Shown here piece after piece: positions 1 through 9,472 of a stretch of 64,000 nucleotides of DNA; within the stretch, counting starts at the first letter, position 1; each line of letters starts with the position of its first letter. Made by a program: the position numbers and the translations under genes. The stretch covers positions 2,294,001 through 2,358,000 of the forward strand of contig NZ_CP076022.1 in the NCBI RefSeq assembly GCF_018622995.1, written 5' to 3'. The DNA comes from Arthrobacter jiangjiafuii (GTDB lineage Bacteria; Actinomycetota; Actinomycetes; Actinomycetales; Micrococcaceae). The notes under the pieces were generated by a model. The model had not been told where the DNA came from and ran no database searches. It saw only the letters and a list, made by a program, of their open reading frames with translations.

Positions 1-714
1 GTGCGGAAGATTCAGGGAATAGGCCATGACATCGGCGACGTCTTCAGCAGTCAGCGGCTGTTCCACTCCGGCGTACACCTTTTCCGCGGCGTCCTTGTCG
101 CCGAGCCGGTTCAGGGAGAACTCCTCGGTTTTGACCATGCCCGGAAGGATCTCGATGACACGCACGTTGTTTTCCGCTTCCTCCAGGCGCAGGGTTCCGG
201 CGAGCGCCTGCTCCGCTGCCTTGGCGGCACAGTAGCCGGCGCCCCCTTCATAGGGCGCAAGCGCCGCCGTCGAGGTGAGCATCAGGATGGAGCCGCGGCC
301 GGAATCCCGCAGGGCCGGGAGGAAGGCCTGGGTGACCCGCAAGGCCCCCAGAACGTTGACGTCGTACATCGCTTCCCAGTCGCTGAGCTTGCCGTCGCCC
401 ACGGAGTCCACGCCCCACGCGCCGCCGGCGTTGTTGACCAGGGCGTCCACTCCCCCGGTCGCCAGCACTTCGGCAGCCATCCGCTCCACCGAGCCGCCGT
501 CGGTGACATCCGCAGTGACGGGCTGGGCGCCGGTTTCAGCGGCGAGCGCCTGGAGCCTACCCCCCCGGCGGGCGACGGCGACGACGTCCCAGCCTGAGGC
601 CCGCAGGGCGCGGACGGTTGCCGCTCCGATTCCGGAACTGGCCCCGGTAACCACCGCGCGCTTGGGCCGGGTTGCTGAGCTGGACAGGGATTCTGAAGGC
701 ACAGGAGAAGTCAT
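1..714 (-). CDS. SDR family NAD(P)-dependent oxidoreductase (3' end off the window)
   Basis: Classical short-chain dehydrogenase, cytosolic, substrate unknown. The reading frame starts at ATG 714-712 and stays open to base 1, so the C-terminus lies outside the window; 238 residues are visible. The cofactor motif TGASSGIG is at residues 23-30, NNAG at 94-97, and the catalytic set is Asn120, Ser148, Tyr161 and Lys165 (YCAAK). The length seen is close to the usual 240-260 residues, so little is missing. The following gene on this strand is the broken DUF488 gene just to the right. The family is certain; the substrate cannot be inferred. Confidence 0.9.
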   Translation of the reverse strand, partial: MTSPVPSESLSSSATRPKRAVVTGASSGIGAATVRALRASGWDVVAVARRGGRLQALAAETGAQPVTADVTDGGSVERMAAEVLATGGVDALVNNAGGAWGVDSVGDGKLSDWEAMYDVNVLGALRVTQAFLPALRDSGRGSILMLTSTAALAPYEGGAGYCAAKAAEQALAGTLRLEEAENNVRVIEILPGMVKTEEFSLNRLGDKDAAEKVYAGVEQPLTAEDVADVMAYSLNLPH

Positions 715-718
715 GGAG

Positions 719-1194
719 TCACTGTAGCCACAGGCGTCGGTGCTCCGCAGGCGCGCGTTCCCGTATTACGCCCGTGGACTGGTCCCCTCTCCCTACTTCC
801 CTGTTTCCCTGCCTCCCCGTCTCCTGGCCTCCCGCGCTTTCCCCGCCCTCCCGCCGAACCACGGCCTCGTTCTGGGTGGCGCTGCGGGCTCCGCAGAGCA
901 GGACGGTGTCCGGCCGGGACGCACAGGCGCGGGAAAGTCCGCAACCTGCGTGTTGCCCTCCAGTTCCTCCCGGTACCGCTGCACGAACTGGTCCCAGCGG
1001 TCCTGGAGGTGGCCATACCATTTCCGCAGGTCGGTACTCGGCGCCAGCTCCTTGAGCCATTCGTCCAGATGCGCCTTTTCCTTTGACACCCCGCGCGGCC
1101 AGAGCCTGTCCACCAGTACCCGGTAGCCGCCGTCGGGCTCCTCATAGATGCGCCGGACGCGGATCCCGCCGTGCTGCCCTTGATCCGATGCCAT
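719..1194 (-). pseudogene. DUF488 (YeaO-like) gene with a one-base frameshift
   Basis: The N-terminal two thirds of a DUF488 protein starts at ATG 1194 (RRIYEEPDGGYRVLVDRLWP, WPRG motif) and reads well to EGNTQVADF. After that the frame turns into Pro/Arg-rich nonsense and stops at 793. The missing C-terminal family block (TVLLCGARSATQNEAVV, compare the TLLYSAKN-TQN-ALVL block of E. coli YeaO) is intact in the next frame, which stops at 719. A single lost base in the run TTTCCC (plus strand 931-936) explains the switch. Either a genuine pseudogene or a homopolymer sequencing error. The function of DUF488 proteins is unknown. Confidence 0.75.
781..857. repeat. Homopyrimidine tract with loose 8-bp periodicity
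   Basis: The plus strand is almost entirely C and T over about 75 bases, with an irregular repeating unit near CTTCCCTG (CTTCCCTG, TTTCCCTG, CCTCCCCG, TCTCCTGG, CCTCCCGC). It lies inside the 3' part of the broken DUF488 gene, where on the minus strand it encodes a Gly/Arg/Glu-rich tail not found in the family. No function can be assigned. Confidence 0.5.
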
Positions 1195-1272
1195 CTCCGG
1201 ATGCTACGGCGGCCTGGCGGTGAAGGACAGACAGTGCCGCATGCCATACCCTCCGCGTGAAAGAATGGAGCC

Positions 1273-3900
1273 ATGGCTGAAAACTTTGCGGGCACAGACA
1301 CGCCCGATAACGCACCCAAGACCGTATCCGTCCCCGACAAGCCCGCCCTCGAGGGCCTCGAAGCAACGCTGAGCCGCCGCTGGCGCGAAGAGGGAACGTA
1401 CGCGTTTACTGAAAACACGGTCCGCGAGGACGTCTACTCGATCGACACCCCTCCGCCCACCGCCTCCGGTTCACTGCACGTGGGACACATGTTCTCCTAC
1501 ACGCAGACCGACGTCATGGCGCGTTACAAGCGGATGACCGGGAAGAACGTGTTCTACCCGATGGGCTGGGACGACAATGGCCTGCCCACCGAACGCCGGG
1601 TGCAGAACTACTACGGTGTCCGCTGCGATCCGACCAAGCCGTATGATCCGGACTACCGCCCGCCGGCCACCGCTCCCAAGAACCAGCGCGACTTCGACGT
1701 CATCTCGCGCCGGAACTTCATCGAGTTGTGCGAAGAGCTGGCGGTGGAGGACGAGAAGGTCTTCGAAGACCTCTTCTCCACGCTGGGCCTGTCCGTGGAC
1801 TGGACCCGGACCTACCGCACCATCGACGACAACTCCCGCGCCGTCAGCCAGCGCGCCTTCCTGGAAAACCTCAAGGCCGGCGACGCCTACATGTCTGAGG
1901 CTCCCACCCTCTGGGACGTCACCTTCCGCACCGCCGTGGCCCAGGCCGAGGTCGAGGACCGCGAGCAGCCCGGCGCCTACCACCGGATCAGCTTCCATGC
2001 TCCGGATGGCGAGAAGATCTTCGTCGAGACCACCCGCCCGGAACTGCTGCCCGCCTGCGTGGCACTGGTGGCGCACCCCGACGACGAGCGCTACCAGCGT
2101 CTCTTCGGCACCACGGTAAAGTCTCCACTGTTCGACGTCGAGGTCGAGGTCCGGGCGCATCCGCTGGCCAAGCCGGACAAGGGTTCGGGCATCGCCATGA
2201 TCTGTACTTTCGGTGACCAGACCGACGTTATCTGGTGGCGTGAGCTGAACCTGCCCACCCGCGCCGTCGTCGGCCGCGACGGCCGCCTGCTGGCCGACAC
2301 CCCGGAGTGGATCACCACGGATACGGCGAAGGAAAACTACGCCGCCATCGCCGCCAAGACTGTCTTCAGCGCCAAGGAAGCCGTCGTTGAGATGCTGCGC
2401 AGCAGCGGCGACCTGGAGGGTGAACCGAAGAAGATCACCCACCCGGTGAACTTCTTCGAAAAGGGCGACAAGCCGCTCGAAGTTGTCACCAGCCGCCAGT
2501 GGTACATCCGTAACGGCGGCCGCGACGAGGACCGCCGCGCCGCCATGATCGCCCGCGGCAAGGAAATCGACTTCCATCCGGCGTTCATGCGTTCGCGCTA
2601 CGAGAACTGGATCGAGGGCCTGAACGGTGACTGGCTGGTCTCGCGCCAGCGCTTCTTCGGCGTCCCCGTACCCGTCTGGTACCCGCTGGATGCCTCGGGC
2701 AATCCGGACTACGACAACCCCGTGCTGCCCGCTGCCGAATCGCTGCCCGTGGACCCCGCCGCCGAGCCCGCTCCGGGCTACGACGAGTCCCAGCGCAACG
2801 CACCCGGCGGCTTCGTCGGCGACGCCGATGTCCTGGACACCTGGGCCACGTCGTCACTTACCCCGCAGATCGTTGGCGGCTGGGGCCGCGACGAGGACCT
2901 CTTCGCCAAGGTCTTCCCGTTTGACCTGCGCCCGCAGGGCCATGACATCATCCGGACCTGGCTGTTCTCCTCGGTGGTGCGTGCGGATGCCCTGAACCAT
3001 GCCGCACCGTGGAAGCACGCCGCCATCTCCGGCTGGATCCTTGACCCCGACCGCAAGAAGATGTCCAAGTCCAAGGGCAACGTGGTGGTTCCCACCGACG
3101 TGCTCAACGATTACGGGTCCGACGCCGTCCGCTACTGGGCAGCTTCAGCCAAGCTGGGCGCCGATACGGCGTACGAGATTGCGCAGATGAAGATCGGCCG
3201 CCGCCTGGCAATCAAGCTGCTGAACGCTTCCAAGTTCGTCCTGAACCTGGGCGCCACAGAGGCGAACGTTGTCACCGCCGATACCTCGGTGATCACAAAC
3301 GCCCTGGATTCCGCGCTGCTCAAGGCCCTCGCCGAGGTTGTGAATGCCTCCACCAAGGCCTTCGAAAACTACGACTATGCCAAGGCCCTGCAGCTGACGG
3401 AGTCCTTCTTCTGGTCGTTCACCGATGACTACGTGGAACTGATCAAGGACCGCGCCTATGGGGCCTCCGGGCCCGAAGAGCAGGCCTCCGTGCTGGCCAC
3501 CCTGGCCACCACGCTGGATGCCCTGCTGCGCCTGTTTGCGCCGGTGCTGCCCTTCGCTACCGAAGAGGTCTGGGGCTGGTGGCGCCACGGCTCCGTGCAC
3601 ACCGCTCCGTGGCCCAATGTCGACGCGCTCTCCACCGCCGTTGCAACGGCCGACGCCGGGATCCTCGCCACCGTGGCCACCGCCCTGGGCGGCATCCGCA
3701 AGGCGAAGTCCGAGGCCAAGGTCAAGCAGCGCACCGAGGTCCTCAAGGCCACGGTTACCGCGTCCGAGGCACAGGTGGCGCAGCTGAATGCCGGACTCGC
3801 CGACCTGAAGGCCGCCGGAAACGTGCGTGAGCTGACCCTGGCAACCGGCGACGGCGAACTGAGCGTCACCGAGGTGGAGCTGGCTCCGCCCGCCGAGTAA
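1273..3900 (+). CDS. valS: Valine--tRNA ligase
   Basis: Class Ia aminoacyl-tRNA synthetase that charges tRNA-Val, 875 residues, cytosolic. The HIGH-type signature HVGH is at residues 69-72, followed by the typical valyl block MGWDDNGLPTERRVQ. The editing (CP1) domain occupies roughly 200-390. The KMSKS loop is at 596-600 (KKMSKSKGNVV), followed by the anticodon-binding domain and a C-terminal coiled-coil-like segment. The length is normal for the family. ATG 1273 is preceded by GGAG. A strong hairpin terminator follows at 3937, shared with the convergent gene. In M. tuberculosis valS (Rv2448c) also lies near clpX. Confidence 0.97.
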   Translation: MAENFAGTDTPDNAPKTVSVPDKPALEGLEATLSRRWREEGTYAFTENTVREDVYSIDTPPPTASGSLHVGHMFSYTQTDVMARYKRMTGKNVFYPMGWDDNGLPTERRVQNYYGVRCDPTKPYDPDYRPPATAPKNQRDFDVISRRNFIELCEELAVEDEKVFEDLFSTLGLSVDWTRTYRTIDDNSRAVSQRAFLENLKAGDAYMSEAPTLWDVTFRTAVAQAEVEDREQPGAYHRISFHAPDGEKIFVETTRPELLPACVALVAHPDDERYQRLFGTTVKSPLFDVEVEVRAHPLAKPDKGSGIAMICTFGDQTDVIWWRELNLPTRAVVGRDGRLLADTPEWITTDTAKENYAAIAAKTVFSAKEAVVEMLRSSGDLEGEPKKITHPVNFFEKGDKPLEVVTSRQWYIRNGGRDEDRRAAMIARGKEIDFHPAFMRSRYENWIEGLNGDWLVSRQRFFGVPVPVWYPLDASGNPDYDNPVLPAAESLPVDPAAEPAPGYDESQRNAPGGFVGDADVLDTWATSSLTPQIVGGWGRDEDLFAKVFPFDLRPQGHDIIRTWLFSSVVRADALNHAAPWKHAAISGWILDPDRKKMSKSKGNVVVPTDVLNDYGSDAVRYWAASAKLGADTAYEIAQMKIGRRLAIKLLNASKFVLNLGATEANVVTADTSVITNALDSALLKALAEVVNASTKAFENYDYAKALQLTESFFWSFTDDYVELIKDRAYGASGPEEQASVLATLATTLDALLRLFAPVLPFATEEVWGWWRHGSVHTAPWPNVDALSTAVATADAGILATVATALGGIRKAKSEAKVKQRTEVLKATVTASEAQVAQLNAGLADLKAAGNVRELTLATGDGELSVTEVELAPPAE

Positions 3901-3936
3901 GGCAAAATGCCTGCCCCGTAATGCGGGGCGGCACTG

Positions 3937-3973
3937 AAAAGCCCCGCCGGGATCATTTCCGGCGGGGCTTTTC
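3937..3973. terminator. Bidirectional rho-independent terminator between valS and the DsbA-like gene
   Basis: Perfect 10-bp stem GCCCCGCCGG (3941-3950) / CCGGCGGGGC (3959-3968) with an 8-base loop, flanked by AAAA on the left and TTTT on the right. It can therefore act on both converging transcripts. Confidence 0.9.
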
Positions 3974-3993
3974 TGTCTGGAGTTGTTGGTGGA

Positions 3994-4611
3994 TCAGTCG
4001 AACCGGGGATTCTCGGTGCGGGAGCGCTTAAGTTCGAAGAACGCCGGATTTTCCGCCAGCATCACCGCGCCGTCAAACATCCGGCCGGCCTCCTCGCCGC
4101 GGGGAATGCGGGTCAGCACCGGGCCGAAGAAGGCTGTGCCGTTGAACGCGACAACGGGGGTTCCAACGTCGTCGCCCACCTTGGAGATGCCCTCCTGGTG
4201 CGAGGCCCGCAACTGCGTGTCATATGCGTCGCTGTCGGCGTACTCAGCCAAGTCAGCGGGCAGGCCCACCTCGGCCAGCGACTCGGTGATAACGGCCGGG
4301 AAGTCCTTGTTGCCACCGACGTGGATGCGGGTGCCCATGGCATCGTAGAGCTTCTTGACGAACTCGTCGCCGTGCAGTTCCTGCGCCGCGATGATCACCC
4401 GGACCGGGCCCCACGCCGCGTCCATGCGTTCCCGGTAGTCCTCGGGCAGGTCGCGGCCCTCGTTCAACACGGACAGGCTCATGACATGCCACGTGGTGCT
4501 GACGTCGCGGACCTTTTCCACTTCCCCCATCCAGCGGGAAGTGACCCAGGCGAACGGGCACATCGGGTCGAACCAGAAATCGGCTTTTGATGCAGCGTCA
4601 GATGAGCTCAA
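3994..4611 (-). CDS. DsbA-like oxidoreductase of the mycothiol-dependent Rv2466c type
   Basis: Thioredoxin-fold protein with a DsbA-type helical insertion, 205 residues, no signal peptide, so cytosolic. It resembles mycobacterial Rv2466c, a mycothiol-dependent reductase, over its whole length: the DFWFDPMCPFAW start, AWGPVRVIIAA, GTPVV near the cis-proline, FFGPVLTRIPRGEEAG, and the FELKRSRTE end. The active site reads C18-P-F-A21, so only the first cysteine is present, whereas Rv2466c has CPWC as I recall. A monothiol mechanism is implied. The start is TTG 4611, supported by AAGGAG eight bases upstream. Its position near clpX, nei2 and rpiB matches the mycobacterial neighbourhood. Confidence 0.85.
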   Translation of the reverse strand: MSSSDAASKADFWFDPMCPFAWVTSRWMGEVEKVRDVSTTWHVMSLSVLNEGRDLPEDYRERMDAAWGPVRVIIAAQELHGDEFVKKLYDAMGTRIHVGGNKDFPAVITESLAEVGLPADLAEYADSDAYDTQLRASHQEGISKVGDDVGTPVVAFNGTAFFGPVLTRIPRGEEAGRMFDGAVMLAENPAFFELKRSRTENPRFD

Positions 4612-4676
4612 GACACACTCCTTGAAGATTGAACGGCCGCAGCGGACCTGCGGACCCTATCCGGACCAACCGGCTC

Positions 4677-5969
4677 TCAGGCGGATTTGTTCCGGCGCTT
4701 GGCGGCCACGGCCTGCGAAATCAGGGTCGGCTCGGCCTTCTGCGTGACAACGTCCTCGGTGATGACCACGGTGGCGACGTCGTCACGGCTGGGCAGGTCG
4801 AACATGACCGGCAGCAGGACTTCCTCCAGGATGGCGCGCAGCCCGCGGGCACCGGTCCCCCGGGACAGGGCCGCGTCGGCAATGGCATTCAGGGCGGCGG
4901 GTTCGAAGGTGAGTTCAACGCCGTCGAGCTGGAACATCTTCTGGAACTGCTTGATCAGGGCATTCCGGGGTTCGGTGAGGATCCGGATCAGGGCTTCACG
5001 GTCCAGGCTGGAGACCGTGGTGATGACCGGCAGGCGGCCGATGAATTCCGGAATCAGGCCGAACTTGAGCAGGTCCTCGGGCATGACCTCCGCATAGGAG
5101 TCAGCCTCCTTGGCGTTCTCGTTCAGTGGGGCGCCGAAGCCGATGCCCTTGCGCCCGGACCTGGATCCGATGATCTCTTCCAGGCCGGCGAAGGCGCCGG
5201 CCACGATGAAGAGCACATTGGTGGTGTCGATCTGGATGAATTCCTGGTGCGGGTGCTTGCGGCCGCCCTGCGGGGGCACCGAAGCAACCGTTCCCTCAAG
5301 GATCTTCAGCAGCGCCTGCTGCACGCCCTCGCCGGACACGTCGCGGGTGATCGAGGGGTTTTCACTCTTGCGTGAGATCTTGTCGATCTCATCGATGTAG
5401 ATGATGCCCTGCTCGGCCTTTTTGACGTCGTAGTCGGCGGCCTGGATGAGCTTGAGCAGGATGTTCTCGACGTCCTCACCGACGTAGCCGGCTTCAGTGA
5501 GCGCCGTGGCATCGGCAACGGCGAAGGGTACGTTGAGGCGGCGGGCCAGGGTCTGCGCGAGGTAGGTCTTGCCGCAGCCGGTGGGTCCGATCAGCAGGAT
5601 GTTGGACTTGCCGATCTCGACGTCGTCGGACATCACGGCGTCGGAGAGATTCCCGGTATTGCGTGGCGCGTGGCCGGCCTGGATGCGCTTGTAGTGGTTG
5701 TAGACGGCGACGGCGAGGGAGCGCTTGGCGGGCTCCTGACCGATCACGTACTCCTGCAGGGAATCGAAGATCTCCCGCGGCTTGGGCAGTTCGAAGGTCC
5801 CCAGGTCTGCGACCTCGGAGAGTTCCTCTTCGATGATCTCATTGCAGAGGTCGATGCACTCGTCACAGATGTACACGCCGGGGCCGGCAATGAGCTTGCG
5901 GACCTGTTTCTGGCTTTTTCCACAGAAAGAGCACTTGAGCAGATCTGTGCTCTCACCAATGCGAGCCAT
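4677..5969 (-). CDS. clpX: ATP-dependent Clp protease ATP-binding subunit ClpX
   Basis: AAA+ unfoldase that feeds substrates to ClpP, 430 residues. The N-terminal C4 zinc-binding domain has Cys13, Cys16, Cys35 and Cys38. Walker A is GPTGCGKT, Walker B is [10 protein letters not shown], and the ClpP-docking and C-terminal small domains complete a normal length. ATG 5969 has AAGGGGA upstream. It is downstream of clpP1-clpP2 on the same strand, but a terminator hairpin lies between them, so clpX is probably transcribed from its own promoter within 5970-6093. Confidence 0.98.
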   Translation of the reverse strand: MARIGESTDLLKCSFCGKSQKQVRKLIAGPGVYICDECIDLCNEIIEEELSEVADLGTFELPKPREIFDSLQEYVIGQEPAKRSLAVAVYNHYKRIQAGHAPRNTGNLSDAVMSDDVEIGKSNILLIGPTGCGKTYLAQTLARRLNVPFAVADATALTEAGYVGEDVENILLKLIQAADYDVKKAEQGIIYIDEIDKISRKSENPSITRDVSGEGVQQALLKILEGTVASVPPQGGRKHPHQEFIQIDTTNVLFIVAGAFAGLEEIIGSRSGRKGIGFGAPLNENAKEADSYAEVMPEDLLKFGLIPEFIGRLPVITTVSSLDREALIRILTEPRNALIKQFQKMFQLDGVELTFEPAALNAIADAALSRGTGARGLRAILEEVLLPVMFDLPSRDDVATVVITEDVVTQKAEPTLISQAVAAKRRNKSA

Positions 5970-6093
5970 AATTCAGTCCCCTTAGATGGTCCATCGTTAA
6001 AACAGCGCCGGCATCCGTCCCATGCTGGACGGGCTGTGTCCGGTCGGCCATGTTCCACTCTAGGACAATTGGTTGAGTGATACAGCAACCGAA

Positions 6094-6127
6094 AGGCCCG
6101 TGGTGCCGTATTTCGCACCACGGGCCT
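6094..6127 (-). terminator. Terminator of the clpP1-clpP2 operon
   Basis: Perfect 13-bp stem AGGCCCGTGGTGC (6094-6106) / GCACCACGGGCCT (6115-6127) with an 8-base loop. On the minus strand it is followed by TTTCGG, a short U-rich tail. It separates clpP2 from clpX. Confidence 0.75.
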
Positions 6128-6137
6128 ATCGAAAGGG

Positions 6138-6809
6138 TTACATCCGGTTGATGGCCGGCGTCTTGATCTTGCGGGAGTCCAGCACCTGGTCGATCAGACC
6201 GTATTCAAGGGCACCGGCAGCCGTGAGGATCTTGTCACGCTCAATGTCCCGGTTCACTTCCTCGGTCGTGTGGTTCGAGTGCAGAGCCAGGGTGTCTTCC
6301 AGCCAGGTCCTCATGCGCATGACCTCGGCGGCCTGGATTTCCAGGTCGGATGCCTGCCCACGCTCGCCGCCGCCCAGGGCGGGCTGGTGGATCAGGACCC
6401 GGGCGTTGGGCAGCGCCAGGCGCTTGCCCGGCGTGCCGGCCGCCAGCAGGACGGCTGCCGCACTGGCAGCCTGGCCGAGGCAGACCGTCTGGATCTCCGG
6501 GCGGATGTACTGCATGGTGTCGTAAATGGCCGTCATGGCCGTGAACGAACCGCCCGGGGAGTTGATGTACAGGGTGATGTCGCGGTCCGGGTCGTTGGAC
6601 TCCAGGACCAGCAGCTGGGCCATGACGTCGTCGGCGGAGGCGTCGTCGACCTGGACACCCAGGAAGATGATGCGGTCCTCGAAGAGCTTGGTGTACGGGT
6701 CCTGCCGCTTGAAGCCGTACGGTGTGCGCTCCTCGAACTGCGGCAGCACGTAACGGCTGGACGGCATCTGCGGTGCAGAGCCGCCTGCGGTTCCGAAATT
6801 GGTGTTCAT
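6138..6809 (-). CDS. clpP2: ATP-dependent Clp protease proteolytic subunit ClpP2
   Basis: Serine peptidase S14, 223 residues, one of two ClpP subunits that in actinobacteria form a mixed tetradecamer. The catalytic triad is Ser116 (GQAASAAAV), His141 (HQPALGG) and Asp192. The open frame extends further upstream, but ATG 6809 is chosen because AGGAG stands seven bases before it and because the upstream extension overlaps clpP1. It is the second gene of the clpP1-clpP2 operon (50-base gap) and is followed by a terminator. Confidence 0.96.
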   Translation of the reverse strand: MNTNFGTAGGSAPQMPSSRYVLPQFEERTPYGFKRQDPYTKLFEDRIIFLGVQVDDASADDVMAQLLVLESNDPDRDITLYINSPGGSFTAMTAIYDTMQYIRPEIQTVCLGQAASAAAVLLAAGTPGKRLALPNARVLIHQPALGGGERGQASDLEIQAAEVMRMRTWLEDTLALHSNHTTEEVNRDIERDKILTAAGALEYGLIDQVLDSRKIKTPAINRM

Positions 6810-6859
6810 AAAATTACTCCTGAAGTCTAAGAAAAGGTGCGCTGCTAAGGGAGGAAGCG

Positions 6860-7504
6860 TCAGTCCTCGACCGGGGCTGCACCCTTGTCCTGGTCCGTTC
6901 CGCCGCCACCGGTGACGCCGCCGGCGTGCGCGGAGATCTTGTCGAAGAATCCGTATTCCAGTGCTTCCTGGGCCGTGAACCACTTGTCGCGGTCGTTGTC
7001 CTTCAGGATGGTTTCCACGCTCTGCCCGGTCTGCTCGGCCGTCAGTTCGGCCATGACCTGCTTCATGTGCAGGATCAGTTCGGCCTGGATGCGGATATCG
7101 GAGGCCGTGCCGCCGATGCCGCCGGAGGGCTGGTGCATCAGGATGCGGGCGTGGGGCGTGGCGTAGCGCTTGCCCTTGGTTCCGGAGGAAAGCAGGAACT
7201 GGCCCATGGAGGCGGCCAGGCCGGTTGCCACCGTGACCACGTCGTTCGGGATGAACTGCATGGTGTCGTAGATGGCCATGCCGGCCGTCACGGATCCGCC
7301 CGGGGAGTTGATGTAGAGGAAGATGTCCTTTTCAGGGTCCTCGGCGGAGAGCAGGAGCAGCTGAGAGCAGATGGCATTGGCGTTGTCATCCCGGACTTCC
7401 GAGCCCAACCAGATGATCCGCTCGCGCAGCAGACGGTTGTAGATGTAGTCGTCCCGGCTTGCCGGGTCAACCGTTGCCATTGTGGGTGTGGGTGCAATTG
7501 CCAT
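6860..7504 (-). CDS. clpP1: ATP-dependent Clp protease proteolytic subunit ClpP1
   Basis: Serine peptidase S14, 214 residues, partner of ClpP2. The triad is Ser99 (GLAASMG), His124 (MHQPSGG) and Asp173. The C-terminal tail after residue 190 is Gly/Asp-rich and likely disordered. ATG 7504 has AGAGG about nine bases upstream. The 336-base region upstream carries a candidate ClgR operator, consistent with stress-controlled expression of this operon in other actinobacteria. Confidence 0.96.
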   Translation of the reverse strand: MAIAPTPTMATVDPASRDDYIYNRLLRERIIWLGSEVRDDNANAICSQLLLLSAEDPEKDIFLYINSPGGSVTAGMAIYDTMQFIPNDVVTVATGLAASMGQFLLSSGTKGKRYATPHARILMHQPSGGIGGTASDIRIQAELILHMKQVMAELTAEQTGQSVETILKDNDRDKWFTAQEALEYGFFDKISAHAGGVTGGGGTDQDKGAAPVED

Positions 7505-7628
7505 ACTGAGTGACCTCTCGCTCTGGCGGGGTACAGAACCGCTAACCGCGTCAGCTGGTCCCGCCGTTTATCTCTTCTAGGACACTAACCTGTTGCGGCG
7601 CGGATCTGCTCCCGATTCGCGGGCTGTT

Positions 7629-7639
7629 CGCTGACGGCG
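7629..7639. promoter_or_regulatory. Candidate ClgR operator upstream of clpP1
   Basis: The sequence CGCTGACGGCG fits the central part of the corynebacterial ClgR consensus CGCYNANRGCG as I recall it, with TGTT in front matching the WNNW flank. It lies about 125 bases upstream of the clpP1 start. ClgR activates clpP1P2 in corynebacteria, streptomycetes and mycobacteria. The regulator itself is not in this window. Confidence 0.45.
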
Positions 7640-7763
7640 CACGATGCGCATCACAGCGGCAGGCAGCGCAAATCACAGCATTGCCGCCGAGTTGGCTGCG
7701 TCGTTCTCCGGCTGCTGACACGCGGGCGCACCGAACCCGGCGCACCTCTTTTAAAAGGACTGC

Positions 7764-7810
7764 GCCTTTTAAACGGCTGCGCCGCCCACCCCGAGGGGCA
7801 GGCGGCGCAG
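7764..7810 (-). terminator. Terminator of tig
   Basis: Stem CTGCGCCGCC (7777-7786) / GGCGGCGCAG (7801-7810), with an inner CCCC/GGGG pairing in the loop. On the minus strand it is followed by CCGTTTAAAAGG, which serves as a weak U-tract. Confidence 0.6.
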
Positions 7811-7840
7811 GCCGCTTGTTCAATGCTCCCTGAGGGGAGA

Positions 7841-9202
7841 TTATGCCTTGTCGTCGCTCTTGGACTCTTCGGCGACCTCAGCCTCGGGGGCAACAGGTGC
7901 TTCTTCGCCGGCCGGGCGGACGAACTCCGTCAGGTCAATCTCGGCACCGGTGGTGTCGGTGACCTTGGCCTGCTCCAGGACCTTGGCGAGGGCCTTGCGG
8001 CGGCGGACTTCGCCAACCATCATCGGGACCTGGCCGCTCTGGTCGATCAGCTGGGCGAACTGGTTCGGATCCATGCCGTACTGGCCGGCAGCGGAAACGA
8101 TGTAGTCGATCAGCTCGTTCTGGCTGACGCCTACCTCTTCCTTGTCGGCTACAGCATCAAGGATGATTTCGTTCTTGAAGGCAGCGGCAGTGTTCTCGCG
8201 GACTTCTGCGCGGTGCTCCTCGGTGTCATGGTCTTCGCCCTGGGCGTGGGCGCTTTCCGAGTTGAAGTGCTGTTCCAGCTGCTCTTCGATGACGGACTCC
8301 GGAACCGGAACCTCGATCATTTCCAGCAGCTTCTCCAGCACCTTGTCGCGGGCCTCGACGCCCTGCTCCATCAGCTTGGACTCGGCGGCACGCTTGGTCA
8401 GGTCTTCGCGCAGTTCTTCGATGGTGTCGAATTCGCTGGCCAGCTGTGCGAAGTCGTCGTCTGCCTCGGGAAGCTCGCGCTCCTTGACGGCCTTGACAGT
8501 GACGGTGACGACGGCGTCTTCGCCGGCGTGCTCGCCGCCGGCAAGCTTCGTCTCGAAGGTTGCGGACTCGTCAACGGACAGGCCGGTGACTGCTTCGTCC
8601 ATGCCCTCGAGCATGGTGCCGGCGCCGACCTGGTAGGAGAGGTCTGCGGCGGAGTCGATTTCCTCGTCGCCGACCTTGGCTACAAGGTCCATGGTGAGGA
8701 AGTCGCCGTCGGCAGCCGGGCGGTCAACCGTCTTGAGGGTGCCGAAGCGGCCGCGGAGTTCGTCCAGGGCCTTGGTGACGTCGTCGTCGGAAGCCTCGGC
8801 GGGCTCAACGGTGACCTCGAGGCCGGAGTAGTCCGGGAGTTCGATTTCGGGGCGGACGTCCAGCTCAACGTTGAAGACCAGCTGGCCCTCGTCGGTAGCG
8901 GGGTCCGGAACTTCGCTGATTTCCACCTCGGGGCGGCTCATCGGACGGATACCCGTTTCCGATACAGCGTCCTGGTAGAAGCCGTTCAGGCCGTCGTTGA
9001 TGGCGGTTTCCAGAACGTAGCCGCGGCCAACGCGCTGGTCGATGAGCCTGTTGGGGACCTTGCCCTTGCGGAAGCCAGGCACCTGCACCTGAGTGGCGAT
9101 GGTCTTGTAGGCCTCTTCGATACTCGGCTTCAGTTCCTCAAACGGAACTTCGACAACGAGCTTTACCCGCGTGGGTGTGAGGTTTTCTACAGCGCTCTTC
9201 AC
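7841..9202 (-). CDS. tig: Trigger factor
   Basis: Ribosome-associated chaperone with peptidyl-prolyl isomerase activity, 453 residues. The N-terminal ribosome-binding domain contains the PGFRKGKVP signature, followed by the FKBP-type domain (about 150-240) and the C-terminal helical chaperone domain. The tail after about 425 is acidic and Ala/Glu-rich. The start is GTG 9202, with AGGAG eight bases upstream. It is placed next to clpP1-clpP2 as in many bacteria. Confidence 0.96.
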   Translation of the reverse strand: MKSAVENLTPTRVKLVVEVPFEELKPSIEEAYKTIATQVQVPGFRKGKVPNRLIDQRVGRGYVLETAINDGLNGFYQDAVSETGIRPMSRPEVEISEVPDPATDEGQLVFNVELDVRPEIELPDYSGLEVTVEPAEASDDDVTKALDELRGRFGTLKTVDRPAADGDFLTMDLVAKVGDEEIDSAADLSYQVGAGTMLEGMDEAVTGLSVDESATFETKLAGGEHAGEDAVVTVTVKAVKERELPEADDDFAQLASEFDTIEELREDLTKRAAESKLMEQGVEARDKVLEKLLEMIEVPVPESVIEEQLEQHFNSESAHAQGEDHDTEEHRAEVRENTAAAFKNEIILDAVADKEEVGVSQNELIDYIVSAAGQYGMDPNQFAQLIDQSGQVPMMVGEVRRRKALAKVLEQAKVTDTTGAEIDLTEFVRPAGEEAPVAPEAEVAEESKSDDKA

Positions 9203-9258
9203 AGCGTAGTTCTCCTGAGGGTTCTGGGATTGGGGTCTGCACCATGTGTACTACAGAG

Positions 9259-9332
9259 TCGGGGTGACAGGATTTGAACCTGCGACTTCCTGCTCCCAAA
9301 GCAGGCGCTCTTCCAAGCTGAGCTACACCCCG
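9259..9332 (-). tRNA. tRNA-Pro (anticodon TGG)
   Basis: Full cloverleaf on the minus strand: acceptor CGGGGTG / CACCCCG, D-arm GCTC-GAGC, anticodon stem CCTGC / GCAGG with loop TTTGGGA giving TGG, and T-arm GCAGG TTCAAAT CCTGT. Discriminator A at 9259. No CCA is encoded. Confidence 0.97.
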
Positions 9333-9472
9333 TCAGTGCACCTGACAGCCTACCGGCAGAAACGGCCCTGTGCACAATTGGATGTGGCCCGGCCCTCCTC
9401 CGAGGCCCGTTCGAGAGGTGATTACCGACCCACGGAATTACCGTGCTAAGGTAAAACCTGCCTTAGGGCGCC

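Larger units (their letters stand above)
7505..7840. other. Intergenic region between tig and clpP1 (336 bases)
   Basis: No coding signal is seen. The right part holds the hairpin terminator of tig. The left two thirds hold the clpP1 promoter region with a candidate ClgR box at 7629-7639. A 7-base word CTTTTAA recurs at 7748-7775 on either side of the tig terminator tail. Confidence 0.6.

Noticed and set aside
7823-9277. 484-residue open frame on the plus strand
   Set aside because: It is antisense to trigger factor, shows no domain, and results from the codon bias of the GC-rich tig gene.
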